This document shows positions 1 through 9,426 of a stretch of 64,000 nt of DNA, one piece after another. Location: positions 178,438-242,437 of the forward strand of contig JBDNIY010000016.1 of the NCBI GenBank assembly GCA_041688015.1, in the 5' to 3' direction. How positions within the stretch are numbered: the stretch's first letter is position 1; every line of letters starts with the position of its first letter. The notes beneath the pieces are model-generated. The model saw only the letters and a program-made list of their open reading frames with translations. It had not been told where the DNA came from and searched no databases. A program made the position numbers and the translations under genes. Origin of the DNA: Parvibaculum sp041688015 (lineage in GTDB: Bacteria > Pseudomonadota > Alphaproteobacteria > Parvibaculales > Parvibaculaceae).

Positions 1-213
1 GCTGTCGTCACGAACAAGAGCGGGAAAGCGTGCTTCGATCGCCTCATTGCGACGGCGTAGCGCGTCATAGTCGGCGTCCGAAATCTCTGGGTCATCACTT
101 TGATGATAGGCAAGATCATGCCGCGCAATGTCCGCGGCAAGGCGTTTCAATTCGGACAATGCCTCTTTGTTCGAGAGATCATCAACCGGCTTGTCATGGG
201 CAGAAATGGTCAC
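1..213 (-). CDS. ligA: NAD-dependent DNA ligase, N-terminal part (runs off the window)
   Basis: Only the first 71 codons are inside the window; the gene continues past its left edge. Reading leftward from a GTG at 213, the protein has the LigA adenylation-domain entry helix, with HDLAYHQSDDPEISDADYD followed by a RRNEAIEARFP stretch, which forms the NMN-binding Ia subdomain in this family. The GTG overlaps the recN stop in a GTGA arrangement, so the two are probably translationally coupled. The recN-ligA order is common in Alphaproteobacteria. LigA seals nicks in replication and repair using NAD. Confidence 0.9.
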   Translation of the reverse strand, partial: MTISAHDKPVDDLSNKEALSELKRLAADIARHDLAYHQSDDPEISDADYDALRRRNEAIEARFPALVRDDS

Positions 214-1886
214 GCCCTGCTCCCGATGAGTTTGGCGGCAGCCGCGCGCGCCTCATCTGTCACGGTCGCGCCTGCCAGCATACGGGCAATTTCTTCCTGA
301 CGCTCGCTATCGTCAAGACTGTCCACGCGGGTCGCAACGCGCGCGCCCTTGGCTTTCATTTCGCTCTTGGAAATGCGTAAATGATATTGCGCCCGCGCGG
401 CAACCTGCGGCGAATGGGTGACGACCAAAATTTGTGCCGATTTTGAAAGTTCTGCGAGACGCAAGCCGACAGCTTCCGCCACCGCGCCGCCAACACCTGA
501 ATCCACTTCGTCAAATATCAACGTCGGCGCACTGCCCTGCGAGGCCAGCGACACCTTGAGTGCCAGCACAAACCGCGACAACTCGCCGCCAGATGCGATC
601 TTGATAAGCGGCCCAAGCGGGGCGCCGGGATTGGTTGAAATGAGGAACGACACACGATCCAAGCCGTCGGGGCCGGCATGGTCCGGCGCGACGCGCTCCA
701 CAGCGGTTTTGAATGTCGCCTTATCGAGCTTAAGCGGTTTTAGTTCCGCCATGACATGCTGATCAAGTTTCGTTGCTGCTTTGAGGCGCTTCACAGACAA
801 CTGCTCGGCCGCATCAACATAGGCGCCATGCGCCGCCTCGGCGGCCACCGTCAAGGTGCCGAGCTTCAATTCGCCGTCTTCAATATCGGCCAATTGACTA
901 CGAAATTTCTCAGCTAGGGCCGCGAGCTGATCCACCGGCACATTATGTTTGCGTGCTGCCGCCCTGAGCGCAAAGAGCCGCGTTTCGGAGCGCTCAAGAC
1001 GTGCGGGGTCAAACTCCAGCGCACGGCTCGCGCGCTCCAATTCGTCCCGCGTATCAGCCGCTTCATTCAGCGTGCGATCAAGCGCCGCGATGGCCGCATC
1101 AAGCCGTCCGCCAACCTGATCGGCTGCCTTGGCAAGCCGACGCATTGCCTGAGACAATCGCGCTTCGAGCCCGCCATTGCCGGTCAGCGCGTCTTGCGCT
1201 TCAACGAGATCGGTCGCTATTTTTTCGGAATGCATCATCAAAATGCGTTCCTCGGCGAGGCGCGTTTCCTCGCCTTCTTCCGGCATCAACTCGTCCAACT
1301 CGGCAACGACATGGCGCAGATAATCCTGCTCGGCCTGCGCGCGTTGCAGCTTTGAGCGATGAGCGTCCAATGCGGCGCGCGCTTCGGCGACGCCCACCCA
1401 AAGACGACGCACCTCTGATGCTTTGCCCTCAAGTCCACCGAACAGATCAAGAAGCGCGCGATGGCCCGACGCATCGAGCAAGCCGCGCTCGTCATGCTGA
1501 CCATGAATTTCAACAAGGAGGTCACCCACCCGCCGCAGCAGGCCGATGCTGATGGGCTGATCGTTCACAAAGGCGCGCGTGCGCCCATCCTTGGTTTGCA
1601 CACGACGCAGGATCAGATCGCCTTCAGCATCGAGATCGTTTTCGTTGAGGATCATGCGTGCGGGGTGATCATTGGCAATATCGAAAACCGCCGTCACGCT
1701 GCCTTGATCTGCCATCTGGCTGACAAGACCGGCATCAGCGCGCCCACCAATAGCCAGCCCCAACGCATCAAGCAGAATTGATTTGCCAGCCCCTGTTTCG
1801 CCCGTAAGAGCGCACAGGCCGGGAGCAAGAGCCAACTCAAGCCGGTCAATCAGAACAATATCGCGGATCGAAAGCGCAGCAAGCAT
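210..1886 (-). CDS. recN: DNA repair protein RecN
   Basis: A 558-residue SMC-like ATPase for double-strand-break repair, of normal family length. The Walker A motif GETGAGKS lies near residue 30 and the Walker B/signature region FDEVDSGVGG near residue 460, followed by VVTHSPQVAARA. The middle is Ala/Glu/Arg-rich and predicted coiled coil, as expected for the RecN arm. It ends in a 4-base overlap with ligA and follows bamD by 12 bases, in the usual alphaproteobacterial ftsZ-lpxC-bamD-recN-ligA order. Confidence 0.97.
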   Translation of the reverse strand: MLAALSIRDIVLIDRLELALAPGLCALTGETGAGKSILLDALGLAIGGRADAGLVSQMADQGSVTAVFDIANDHPARMILNENDLDAEGDLILRRVQTKDGRTRAFVNDQPISIGLLRRVGDLLVEIHGQHDERGLLDASGHRALLDLFGGLEGKASEVRRLWVGVAEARAALDAHRSKLQRAQAEQDYLRHVVAELDELMPEEGEETRLAEERILMMHSEKIATDLVEAQDALTGNGGLEARLSQAMRRLAKAADQVGGRLDAAIAALDRTLNEAADTRDELERASRALEFDPARLERSETRLFALRAAARKHNVPVDQLAALAEKFRSQLADIEDGELKLGTLTVAAEAAHGAYVDAAEQLSVKRLKAATKLDQHVMAELKPLKLDKATFKTAVERVAPDHAGPDGLDRVSFLISTNPGAPLGPLIKIASGGELSRFVLALKVSLASQGSAPTLIFDEVDSGVGGAVAEAVGLRLAELSKSAQILVVTHSPQVAARAQYHLRISKSEMKAKGARVATRVDSLDDSERQEEIARMLAGATVTDEARAAAAKLIGSRA

Positions 1887-1898
1887 ATGATCACGCTT

Positions 1899-2783
1899 CT
1901 AGAAAACAGAGTTCCAAGCCTTGTTCCAAGTCTTACTGATCCAGGAGTCTTTGTGTTCTTCAGGTTTCAAGCCCTGATCTGCGAGAAGGGCATAGCTGTC
2001 CTGATACCAATCGCTGCCTGGATAGTTGTAACCAAGAATGGCCGCCGCTGTCTGAGCTTCCTGTTTCACGCCCAGCAGCAAATACGCTTCAACAAGCCGA
2101 TGCAGCGCTTCGGGCACATGCGTCGTCGTCTGATAATGCTCAAGCACCGTGCGGAAACGACCTATTGCCGCAATGTAGTCATGCTTTTTCAAATAGTAGC
2201 GCCCGATCTCCATTTCCTTGCCAGCAAGGTGATCGCGCGTCAGATCAAGTTTGAGGCGGGCGTCGCGTGCATATTCGCTTTGAGGATACCGGCGGATGAG
2301 AGCCGTCAGTGCCGCCATCGCATCTTCGGTCATCTTTTGATCGCGGCCGACATCGGAAATCTGCTCATAATAGCAAAGCGCAACAAGATAATAAGCATAC
2401 GGAGCTTCACTGCTACCGGGATGCAGCGCGATATAGCGCTGCGCCGTCAGAACAGCAGCATCGTAATCATTTACGTTGTAATTGGCATAGGCCGACATCA
2501 ACGTCGCACGGCGCGCCCAGATGGAATAAGGGTGCTGGCGCTCAACCTCGTCGAACTCTGCAGCTGCTTTTTGATATTTTTCATCAGCCATCAAATCCAT
2601 GGCGGAGTTGTAAATCTGCTCAACGGGGCGCTCTTGGTATGTCGCATCATCGCCACCGCCAGAACAACCGGCGACAAGGAGAACAGACGCGGCAATAACT
2701 GCGCTGAGCACAGCGCCGCGCAGACGCATATATTGAGAATTCGGGGAAAGCACCTTGGCCTCACTCATGCCGGCAAAGTCCAT
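1899..2783 (-). CDS. bamD: Outer membrane assembly lipoprotein BamD
   Basis: BamD is the essential lipoprotein of the BAM complex that inserts beta-barrel proteins in the outer membrane. The N-terminus carries a lipoprotein signal ending in the lipobox LVAGC, and the mature part has TPR-like repeats (RPVEQIYNSAMDLMADEKYQ, then DEVERQHPYSIWARRA). The start is ambiguous: the first ATG gives a long 18-residue pre-extension, and the ATG at the MRLRGAV position gives a more ordinary signal peptide. Same strand as recN and lpxC. Confidence 0.93.
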   Translation of the reverse strand: MDFAGMSEAKVLSPNSQYMRLRGAVLSAVIAASVLLVAGCSGGGDDATYQERPVEQIYNSAMDLMADEKYQKAAAEFDEVERQHPYSIWARRATLMSAYANYNVNDYDAAVLTAQRYIALHPGSSEAPYAYYLVALCYYEQISDVGRDQKMTEDAMAALTALIRRYPQSEYARDARLKLDLTRDHLAGKEMEIGRYYLKKHDYIAAIGRFRTVLEHYQTTTHVPEALHRLVEAYLLLGVKQEAQTAAAILGYNYPGSDWYQDSYALLADQGLKPEEHKDSWISKTWNKAWNSVF

Positions 2784-3065
2784 TTCAAACGATCACCCGG
2801 CAGGACAACTCCAACCGACGGAACAAGGTCATTCCATAGCGATTCCGGGGGCATGACAAGGCCCCGACGCGTTCGTCCGGCACCCCCCACCCGCGTCGTT
2901 TCTAGCGTAAACTGGCGCAAGAAACCATAGCGAGATCGCCGGAAAAACGCATCATGTGCTCAATAGCTAGGCGCTCACCCCAAAGCCATGGAGCAGCGCG
3001 CATAACGGCTGATAATAACAGGAGAAATAGAAGCCCGACGCTACGCGGCGAGAACAGCCCCAGAT

Positions 3066-4034
3066 CTACTCGGCGGGAACGGCAATAGGGCGCTGAACTT
3101 CATCATCGTTTACCCCCAGTTCGACGATCTCCCAAGCAGAGCGATCAGCAAACAGGGCCCGCAAAACGCAATTGTTCATGGCATGGCCTGAACGCGTGCC
3201 TTCATAGCGGCCAATCAACGGCGCACCGGCCAGCGCCAAATCGCCGACAGCATCAAGAACCTTGTGACGCACAAATTCGTCGTGAAAACGCAACCCATCC
3301 TCGTTAACCACATGATCGCCATCGACAACCACGGTATTTTCAAGCGAACCGCCAAGCCCAAGGCCCGCAGCCCACATCGCCTCAACGTCCTTCAGCAAGC
3401 CAAAGGTACGCGCGCGCAGAATATCCTCACAGAAAGACGGGGCCTGAAAATCGGTTTCAATGGACTGCTTACCGATCACGGGATTGTTGAATTCGATTTC
3501 AAACGCGAGCTTGAAGCCTTCGCCCGGCAACAAAGCAGCACGCTTCAGGCCGTCCTGCACCACAACCGGCTTCAAGATGCGGATGGCGCGACGTGACGCG
3601 TGAAGCGGCTTGAGGCCAATCGCCTCAATCGTATCAACGAAAACCTGTGAGCTACCATCCATGACAGGCACTTCCGGCCCATCAATTTCGACGAACACAT
3701 TGTCGATCCCGAGGCCCGATAGCGCCGCCATCAAGTGCTCAACCGTGCCAACGCTGGTGCCTGCATCATTGCAGATCACGGTCGACAGCTTTGTGTCGCC
3801 GACATGATCGTAGCGCGCCGGAATGTCCGTTACATCGGCAGAGGCATCGCCCAAATCAATACGGCGAAACACGATGCCAAAACCGGCCCCTGCGGGATGA
3901 AGGTCCATACGGATCATGCGACCTGTATGAAGGCCAACGCCTTCCAGCACGACAGGCGCATTGAGGGTCATTTGCGGGCAGGCCAATACACGCTCTGTCC
4001 GTTCGCGGCGTTGTGCCCGCGCTTCGTCCAGCAT
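3066..4034 (-). CDS. lpxC: UDP-3-O-acyl-N-acetylglucosamine deacetylase
   Basis: Catalyses the committed step of lipid A synthesis, a zinc-dependent deacetylation in the cytoplasm. Seen motifs are GVGLHTG near the start, VEHLMAALSGLGIDN with a zinc-binding His, and HKVLDAVGDLALAG with the second His/Asp pair. The frame is open up to 4154, but family length favours the ATG at 4034 (322 aa) or the ATG at 3971. Neither has a strong ribosome binding site, so the start is uncertain. It is separated from ftsZ by a terminator and so probably has its own promoter in the gap. Confidence 0.93.
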   Translation of the reverse strand: MLDEARAQRRERTERVLACPQMTLNAPVVLEGVGLHTGRMIRMDLHPAGAGFGIVFRRIDLGDASADVTDIPARYDHVGDTKLSTVICNDAGTSVGTVEHLMAALSGLGIDNVFVEIDGPEVPVMDGSSQVFVDTIEAIGLKPLHASRRAIRILKPVVVQDGLKRAALLPGEGFKLAFEIEFNNPVIGKQSIETDFQAPSFCEDILRARTFGLLKDVEAMWAAGLGLGGSLENTVVVDGDHVVNEDGLRFHDEFVRHKVLDAVGDLALAGAPLIGRYEGTRSGHAMNNCVLRALFADRSAWEIVELGVNDDEVQRPIAVPAE

Positions 4035-4208
4035 CACCGTGTCAAATTCTGTCCTACGCACGCAATCGTCCTCAAAAATATTCGAGTAAAAGGAAATCCC
4101 CTTTGACCCAAGCTGATGTTTAGCAGCGTCCCCTGTCGCGCACAAAACACACATTCTTTCAATTTGTTACATGACGACAGCATATTTAAGCCATTGTTCT
4201 AAAAAGAA

Positions 4209-4249
4209 AAATCCCGTCTGCGGGTCGAAAGACCAAACAGGCGGGATTT
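4209..4249 (-). terminator. Rho-independent terminator after ftsZ
   Basis: Arms 4209-4220 and 4238-4249 pair over 12 bases with one wobble, with a small inner GGTC/GACC hairpin in the loop. Read leftward the stem is followed by a T-rich tract (positions 4201-4208 are nearly all A on the plus strand). It lies about 70 bases beyond the ftsZ stop and before lpxC, so it separates the dcw cluster from lpxC. Confidence 0.85.
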
Positions 4250-4318
4250 CATATTTTCAATCCCTCGTTAAGGGAGCAGGCAGGCCGCATCCGGCCAGCG
4301 CGTCAGTTAGCCAGTTCG

Positions 4319-5965
4319 TCAGTTAGCTTGGCGACGCAGGAAGGTCGGAATTTCCAACTGTTCCTCTTCAAACGACGGTTGCACCAGCCGTCCCTCTGTC
4401 GAAGGGGCGAGGCTCGGCGCATTGGGGCGCGGGGCTTCGGCCTGCGGACGCGGTTGTGGCTCACGCGCGACCACTGGCTCACGACGCGGCGCGGTAGGCG
4501 TTGATCCTTCTTCAGCACGGCGGCGGCTGCCGGTCAGACGTTCAAAGAAAGTCGGACCACGCTTTGGGGCCCGAGACTGCGCGACGGGCGCTGCTCGGCC
4601 AGACAGGAAACCCGGCGCTTCGGGCCTAGTCGTTTGCACCCGTTCCAGATCACCGGGGATATAGGGTGCCGACTTTGGCTCAGCGAGAACCGCCCCTGCC
4701 GGGACCACCATATCGTCGTGCTTGGCGGCCGGAGCCGATTTGCGCGGCTCGGGCTTGTGAATAATCACTTCCGCTTCAAACTCGTGAAGGTCACCGCCCA
4801 TATGGAAGGACGGACGCTCTGTCTCGAAAACAGGCAGGGTCGTCTCGGGCTTAGGTGTCGGTTGAGCTTGCTGGACAACTACTTCAGCCGGTCGCGGCGA
4901 GGCGGCAAATGTCGCGGCCATACGCGGCGGCTGAGCGCGCTCGGCACCCACCGCCTTGGTGACATTGGTCACCGCGATGGGAGCAGGCTGAATGCGTTCT
5001 TCATGATCGATGCCGGTGGCGACAACCGACACGCGCATGAAACCATCAAGCGAGGAGTCAAAAGTCGAACCGACAATGATGTTGGCGTCCGGATCCACCT
5101 CCGAGCGGATACGGTTTGCCGCTTCATCGACTTCATAAAGCGTCAAGTCCATGCCGCCGGTGATGTTGATGAGGACGCCACGGGCCCCCTTCATCGACAC
5201 TTCATCAAGCAGCGGATTGGAGATGGCCGCTTCGGCAGCTTCCACAGCCCGCTTCTCACCAGAGGCTTCGCCTGTGCCCATCATTGCCTTGCCCATTTCG
5301 TTCATCACAGTGCGAACGTCGGCAAAGTCGAGATTGATGAGGCCCGGCTTCATCATGAGATCGGTGATGCCGGCAACGCCGGAATGGAGAACCTGATCGG
5401 CCATCGCAAAGGCATCCGAAAAGGTCGTGTTTTCATTAGCGACACGGAACAAATTCTGATTCGGAATGATGATCAGCGTATCGACATATTGCTGGAGGTC
5501 GCGAATGCCTTCTTCGGCAAGACGCATCCGGCGCGACCCTTCAAACTGGAAGGGCTTGGTCACCACACCAACCGTCAACACGCCTTGCTCGCGGGCTGCC
5601 CGTGCGATGACAGGCGCAGCGCCCGTGCCGGTGCCGCCACCCATGCCAGCGGTGATGAAGACCATATGTGCGCCATTGATGTGCTCGACGATCTCGTCCA
5701 GCGCTTCTTCGGCGGCCGCACAGCCAACTTCCGGCCGCGACCCGGCCCCAAGGCCTTCGGTGATCGAAGCACCAAGCTGAATGCGCCGATCCGCTGCCGA
5801 CAAGGCCAGCGCCTGAGCGTCGGTATTGGCGACGACAAATTCAACACCATCGAGGCCCGCCTCGATCATATTGTTGACCGCATTGCCGCCAGCGCCGCCG
5901 ACGCCGAACACGGTGATTCTGGGCTTCAGTTCTTTCGCCTGTGGTACGGTCAATTTGATGCTCAT
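4319..5965 (-). CDS. ftsZ: Cell division GTPase FtsZ
   Basis: Tubulin homologue forming the Z ring. Visible are the G-box GGVGGAGGNAVNNM, the tubulin signature GMGGGTGTGAAP (about residue 110), and the T7 loop LDFADVRTVM. At 548 residues it is longer than the E. coli protein because of a long Pro/Ala/Arg-rich linker, typical of Alphaproteobacteria. It closes with the conserved C-terminal peptide LEIPTFLRRQ that binds FtsA and ZipA-type partners. The start has an AGGAGG six bases upstream. Separated from ftsA by 160 bases that contain a hairpin. Confidence 0.98.
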   Translation of the reverse strand: MSIKLTVPQAKELKPRITVFGVGGAGGNAVNNMIEAGLDGVEFVVANTDAQALALSAADRRIQLGASITEGLGAGSRPEVGCAAAEEALDEIVEHINGAHMVFITAGMGGGTGTGAAPVIARAAREQGVLTVGVVTKPFQFEGSRRMRLAEEGIRDLQQYVDTLIIIPNQNLFRVANENTTFSDAFAMADQVLHSGVAGITDLMMKPGLINLDFADVRTVMNEMGKAMMGTGEASGEKRAVEAAEAAISNPLLDEVSMKGARGVLINITGGMDLTLYEVDEAANRIRSEVDPDANIIVGSTFDSSLDGFMRVSVVATGIDHEERIQPAPIAVTNVTKAVGAERAQPPRMAATFAASPRPAEVVVQQAQPTPKPETTLPVFETERPSFHMGGDLHEFEAEVIIHKPEPRKSAPAAKHDDMVVPAGAVLAEPKSAPYIPGDLERVQTTRPEAPGFLSGRAAPVAQSRAPKRGPTFFERLTGSRRRAEEGSTPTAPRREPVVAREPQPRPQAEAPRPNAPSLAPSTEGRLVQPSFEEEQLEIPTFLRRQAN

Positions 5966-6014
5966 TTTGGCCTCCTAGTAACAATTTTAAAATTCGAGGA
6001 ATGTGGAATCATCT

Positions 6015-6056
6015 GATTTGGCGTCTGGCCTGGTGGCCCCGCGCGCCAGCCAAATC
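6015..6056. other. Stem-loop in the ftsA-ftsZ gap
   Basis: Arms 6015-6021 with 6050-6056, and 6025-6029 with 6045-6049, form a 12-pair hairpin with a 3-base bulge. No T tract follows in the direction of ftsZ transcription, so a simple terminator is unlikely. It could attenuate transcription, act as a processing site, or influence the ftsZ leader. No function can be assigned from sequence. Confidence 0.4.
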
Positions 6057-6125
6057 GCCATCGGCTCTGTTTCCCCTGACATGCCCCGAATGATGGGCAA
6101 ACGATGTTTGTGTTCATGTCCGCCA

Positions 6126-7436
6126 TCAAAAGTTCTCCTTCAACCAGCGGCCAAACTTGGCAAACTGGCCACGGCTAGCCCCGTTCTCGGCTTCGCTGTC
6201 GGACCCTGCCGAATCCAGCGGAGAGATTTGCGCATAGGTCAAAAGACCTGCGCATGTCGAAAAGGCCGGGCCGCCGGTCGCTTCGGCAAGGCCGGTCAAA
6301 CGGATCGGCTGGCCGACCCGGACCTGCTTGTCGAGCATCCGGCTTGCCAGCTCGCGCGCGCCATTCATCTGGCTCGCGCCGCCTGTCAGCACGATGCGTC
6401 GCCCAGCCAGCCGCGCGTAGCCGCTCGCTTCAAGGCGATCACGCACCAGCTCAAACGTCTCTTCCAGCCGAGGCTGAATGATTCCCGTCAACATTGACCG
6501 CGGAATATGATTCGCCGAATCGGCTTCGCTCTCACCCACTTGAGGCACGTCGATCATCTCTCTCTCGTCTGACGGACTGGCCAACGCGCTGCCATATAAA
6601 GTCTTCATGCGTTCTGCATGAGCCAACGGCGTCGAAAGTCCCCTCGCAATATCATTTGTAATGTGATTCCCGCCAATAGACACGGAATCGCAATAAACCA
6701 TCGCGCCTTCAAAGAAGACGGCAAAGGAGGTCGTCCCACCGCCCATATCGATCACGGCAACGCCGAGGTCCATCTCGTCTTCGACCAAGGATGCCAAGCC
6801 GCTCGCATAAGACGAGACGGCAATGCCCGCCACCGACAGGTGGCACCGCTCAATGCAAAGTTCCAGATTGCGCAAAGGGCCACGCTGGCCGCTGACCATA
6901 TGCACATCAACGCCGAGCCGTTCGCCGAACATGCCGCGTGGATCGCGCACGCCGCGACTGCCGTCGATGCTGTAATTGGTCGGAATGGCGTGCAGGACAT
7001 CGCGCGCCTCTGGCTGAAAATTCGCCTGCGCGTAGCTAATCAAACGCCCGCAATCGCTGTCTGACACTTCCGGGCCTGACACGGCGGCTTTCACACCGAC
7101 AGTCTGGCTCTTGGGATCACATCCCGATACGCCGACCACAACGTCCTTGATGGTGACGCCCGCCATACGCTCTGCCGCGTCCACTGCAATACGGATGGCC
7201 TCTTCGGCCGCGTCCATATCAACCACTGCGCCAGCACGAATGCCGCGCGACACCTGATGGCCGATGCCCGTGACGCGCACAGGCGCATGACCATTGGGCA
7301 TACGTCCTGGTTCAACGCGCGCGATGAAACAGGAAATCTTGCTGGACCCGACATCAAGCGCCGCGACCGTTCCCGACCGGCCCGCCGTCACCGGACGCCC
7401 TTGAAAACCCTTGGAACTCAAACTGACCATATTCAT
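6126..7436 (-). CDS. ftsA: Cell division protein FtsA
   Basis: Actin-fold ATPase that tethers FtsZ to the membrane. The phosphate-1 motif is ALDVGSSKISCFIA near residue 28 and the phosphate-2 motif is VIDMGGGTTSFAVF near residue 230; the adenosine motif is IVLTGGASQMNG. The C-terminus ends with a short amphipathic helix (FAKFGRWLKENF) that is the membrane-targeting sequence. Its start overlaps the ftsQ stop by 4 bases. Confidence 0.97.
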   Translation of the reverse strand: MNMVSLSSKGFQGRPVTAGRSGTVAALDVGSSKISCFIARVEPGRMPNGHAPVRVTGIGHQVSRGIRAGAVVDMDAAEEAIRIAVDAAERMAGVTIKDVVVGVSGCDPKSQTVGVKAAVSGPEVSDSDCGRLISYAQANFQPEARDVLHAIPTNYSIDGSRGVRDPRGMFGERLGVDVHMVSGQRGPLRNLELCIERCHLSVAGIAVSSYASGLASLVEDEMDLGVAVIDMGGGTTSFAVFFEGAMVYCDSVSIGGNHITNDIARGLSTPLAHAERMKTLYGSALASPSDEREMIDVPQVGESEADSANHIPRSMLTGIIQPRLEETFELVRDRLEASGYARLAGRRIVLTGGASQMNGARELASRMLDKQVRVGQPIRLTGLAEATGGPAFSTCAGLLTYAQISPLDSAGSDSEAENGASRGQFAKFGRWLKENF

Positions 7437-8512
7437 GTGTTGCCCTCAGCGTGCCCAGATCCGGTCTTTGCAGAGCCGGTCGTTTCGTTCAGATGTATCG
7501 CGCGATTGATTTTTGCGTCACCAGTCGCGCTGATTTTAGCGGCCAGTGCATCGCCCCGCCCTGCCACAGCCTCAGGCGTCAAAGCGACCGAAACGCGATC
7601 TGGCAAACGCAGATCGACGGATTCGATATCGCGCGACAGAATTTTATATTGAGCGTCGAGCGTCACAATGTCGGCCAGCGCTTTTTCAACGCCGACTTCG
7701 GGCAGCTTCACATCAACGCCATTTTCAAGACGCAGGTTCCAGCGCCGATCTCCAACACGCACAAAGGCGCGAACACGCGCCAGAAATTCCGGCTGGGCAT
7801 CGGCCATCAGATGCAGGATATCTTCAGCTTCCCGCGCGCCGCCAAAGCCAACAATGAAGGGCAAGTTTGCGTAGGCCTGCACATTGTTATCGGTGATGAT
7901 CTTGCCATCGGAATCAACGACAGATAATTGGCCGCCACGCTGCCAAACCGCAAAAGGCTTGCGCTCGACAATGTCGATACGAATGGCGTCCGGCAGAAGG
8001 CGCGTCACGGTCGCCGATTTGACCCAATCCACGCGCTCAATGTTCTTGCGGGCGGCTTCCGTATCAAACCCGAAAATGGGATCACCTCGTTTGATGGCAA
8101 GCGCGCTGAACAGCGCCTTTACATCGGCGTGCGAACGGCCCGTGACCGTCACATCGTCAATGCTGAAGCCCGCCATAGCGAGCACTCGATTGGCCCGGTC
8201 AGCAACCTCCTGCCCCGCCGCCGAAACATGCCCGCCGACGAACAAGCCGTATAGACCGACCATCACGATCAGCACAGCCGTCGCAACCGAAAAGGGCCGC
8301 ATACCAATGGAACCATCACGCACATCGTCAAGCCAGCGCATGACCACATTCGTCGGTCGCGCAGCGCGGCGTCCAAAGTTGCGTTCAGCGGCCGTATTGC
8401 GACGCCGTCCCGGCGCGATTTTCGATGCGGCTTTCTTTTTGGATTTTGACGACACAGCGCGCACGCCCGTGCGCGAGACAGCTTTGCCGCGTCTGGGTCC
8501 TAACGATCGCAT
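7433..8512 (-). CDS. ftsQ: Cell division protein FtsQ
   Basis: Bitopic divisome protein (359 aa). A basic Lys/Arg-rich cytoplasmic N-terminus is followed by one transmembrane helix (about VATAVLIVMVGLYGLFVGG), then a POTRA domain (AGFSIDDVTVTGRSHADVKAL) and the FtsQ beta domain (RLLPDAIRIDIVERKPFAVW). It links FtsL/FtsB to the rest of the divisome. Overlaps ddl by 13 bases and ftsA by 4. Confidence 0.95.
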   Translation of the reverse strand: MRSLGPRRGKAVSRTGVRAVSSKSKKKAASKIAPGRRRNTAAERNFGRRAARPTNVVMRWLDDVRDGSIGMRPFSVATAVLIVMVGLYGLFVGGHVSAAGQEVADRANRVLAMAGFSIDDVTVTGRSHADVKALFSALAIKRGDPIFGFDTEAARKNIERVDWVKSATVTRLLPDAIRIDIVERKPFAVWQRGGQLSVVDSDGKIITDNNVQAYANLPFIVGFGGAREAEDILHLMADAQPEFLARVRAFVRVGDRRWNLRLENGVDVKLPEVGVEKALADIVTLDAQYKILSRDIESVDLRLPDRVSVALTPEAVAGRGDALAAKISATGDAKINRAIHLNETTGSAKTGSGHAEGNT

Positions 8513-9426
8513 GAGGCGTCCTCCACCATCCAGCTCACCAGATCGGCATAAGAATAGCCGGCCAGGTTCGCGAGTTCCGGCACCAGCGATGTCGGTGTCA
8601 TGCCCGGCTGCGTGTTAATTTCGAGCAAGATCAGCTCGGGCTTGCCTGCGCGCGTATCATCAAAACGAAAATCAGCACGGCTAACGCCACGGCACCCAAG
8701 CACACGATGGGCGGCAAGCGTCACGCGCTGCACTTCGGCATAAGCCGCCGCATCAATTTTGGCGGGCACTTCATGGCGCGATCCGCCCGATGCATATTTA
8801 GCTTCGTAATCATAAAAGCGCGTATTGGCGATGATATCGACCACACCGAGCGCCTGATCAGCCATCACCGCGCAGCTCAATTCGCGCCCCGCAATGTAGC
8901 GCTCAACCAGCACTTCCTCGCCGAGGTTCCAATCGGGCGACGTCAGTTCGGCGGGCGGGCGATTGTCGCCGGGATGCACGATGAAGACCCCAACAGACGA
9001 TCCCTGATTGACAGGCTTCACGACATAAGGAGGCGTCATGACGTGGCCACTAGCAGCCTCGCTGCGCGGCACGACCTTGCCTTCGGCCACAGGCAGATTG
9101 GCCGACGAAAAAACAGCCTTGGCGCGCTCTTTGTGCATGGCGAGTGAAGAAGCCAACACGCCAGAATGGGTATAAGGAATATTAAGAATTTCCAGCAAGC
9201 CTTGCACGCAGCCATCTTCGCCCCAACGGCCATGCAGCGCATTGAAGACAACGTCTGGCTTTACCTTGAGAAGATGATCGGCAAGATCGCGACCTGCATC
9301 AATTTCTGTGACGCGGTAGCCGCTTTGGCGCAGCGCATCCGCGCAGCCACGACCCGACGACAAGCTCACATCGCGTTCCGGCGACCAGCCACCTTTGAGA
9401 ACAGCCACATGTTTGGTCGCACTCAT
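8500..9426 (-). CDS. ddl: D-alanine--D-alanine ligase
   Basis: ATP-grasp enzyme (308 aa) making the D-Ala-D-Ala dipeptide used by MurF. Seen are the N-terminal VLKGGWSPERDVSLSSG loop, ATP-grasp lysine region PPYVVKPVNQGSSVGVF, and the metal-binding/substrate segment LLEINTQPGMTPTSLVPE. Overlaps murB by 4 bases and ftsQ by 13, so it is within one transcription unit. Confidence 0.97.
   Translation of the reverse strand: MSATKHVAVLKGGWSPERDVSLSSGRGCADALRQSGYRVTEIDAGRDLADHLLKVKPDVVFNALHGRWGEDGCVQGLLEILNIPYTHSGVLASSLAMHKERAKAVFSSANLPVAEGKVVPRSEAASGHVMTPPYVVKPVNQGSSVGVFIVHPGDNRPPAELTSPDWNLGEEVLVERYIAGRELSCAVMADQALGVVDIIANTRFYDYEAKYASGGSRHEVPAKIDAAAYAEVQRVTLAAHRVLGCRGVSRADFRFDDTRAGKPELILLEINTQPGMTPTSLVPELANLAGYSYADLVSWMVEDASCDR

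Noticed and set aside
1001..1552. Plus-strand frames opposite recN
   Set aside because: Arg/Pro-rich antisense frames typical of GC-rich coding DNA, with no start signals and no recognisable domains.
4634..6016. Long open frame on the plus strand opposite ftsZ
   Set aside because: It is an antisense shadow of ftsZ: composition follows the third-base bias of the real gene, and no ribosome binding site or family match is seen.
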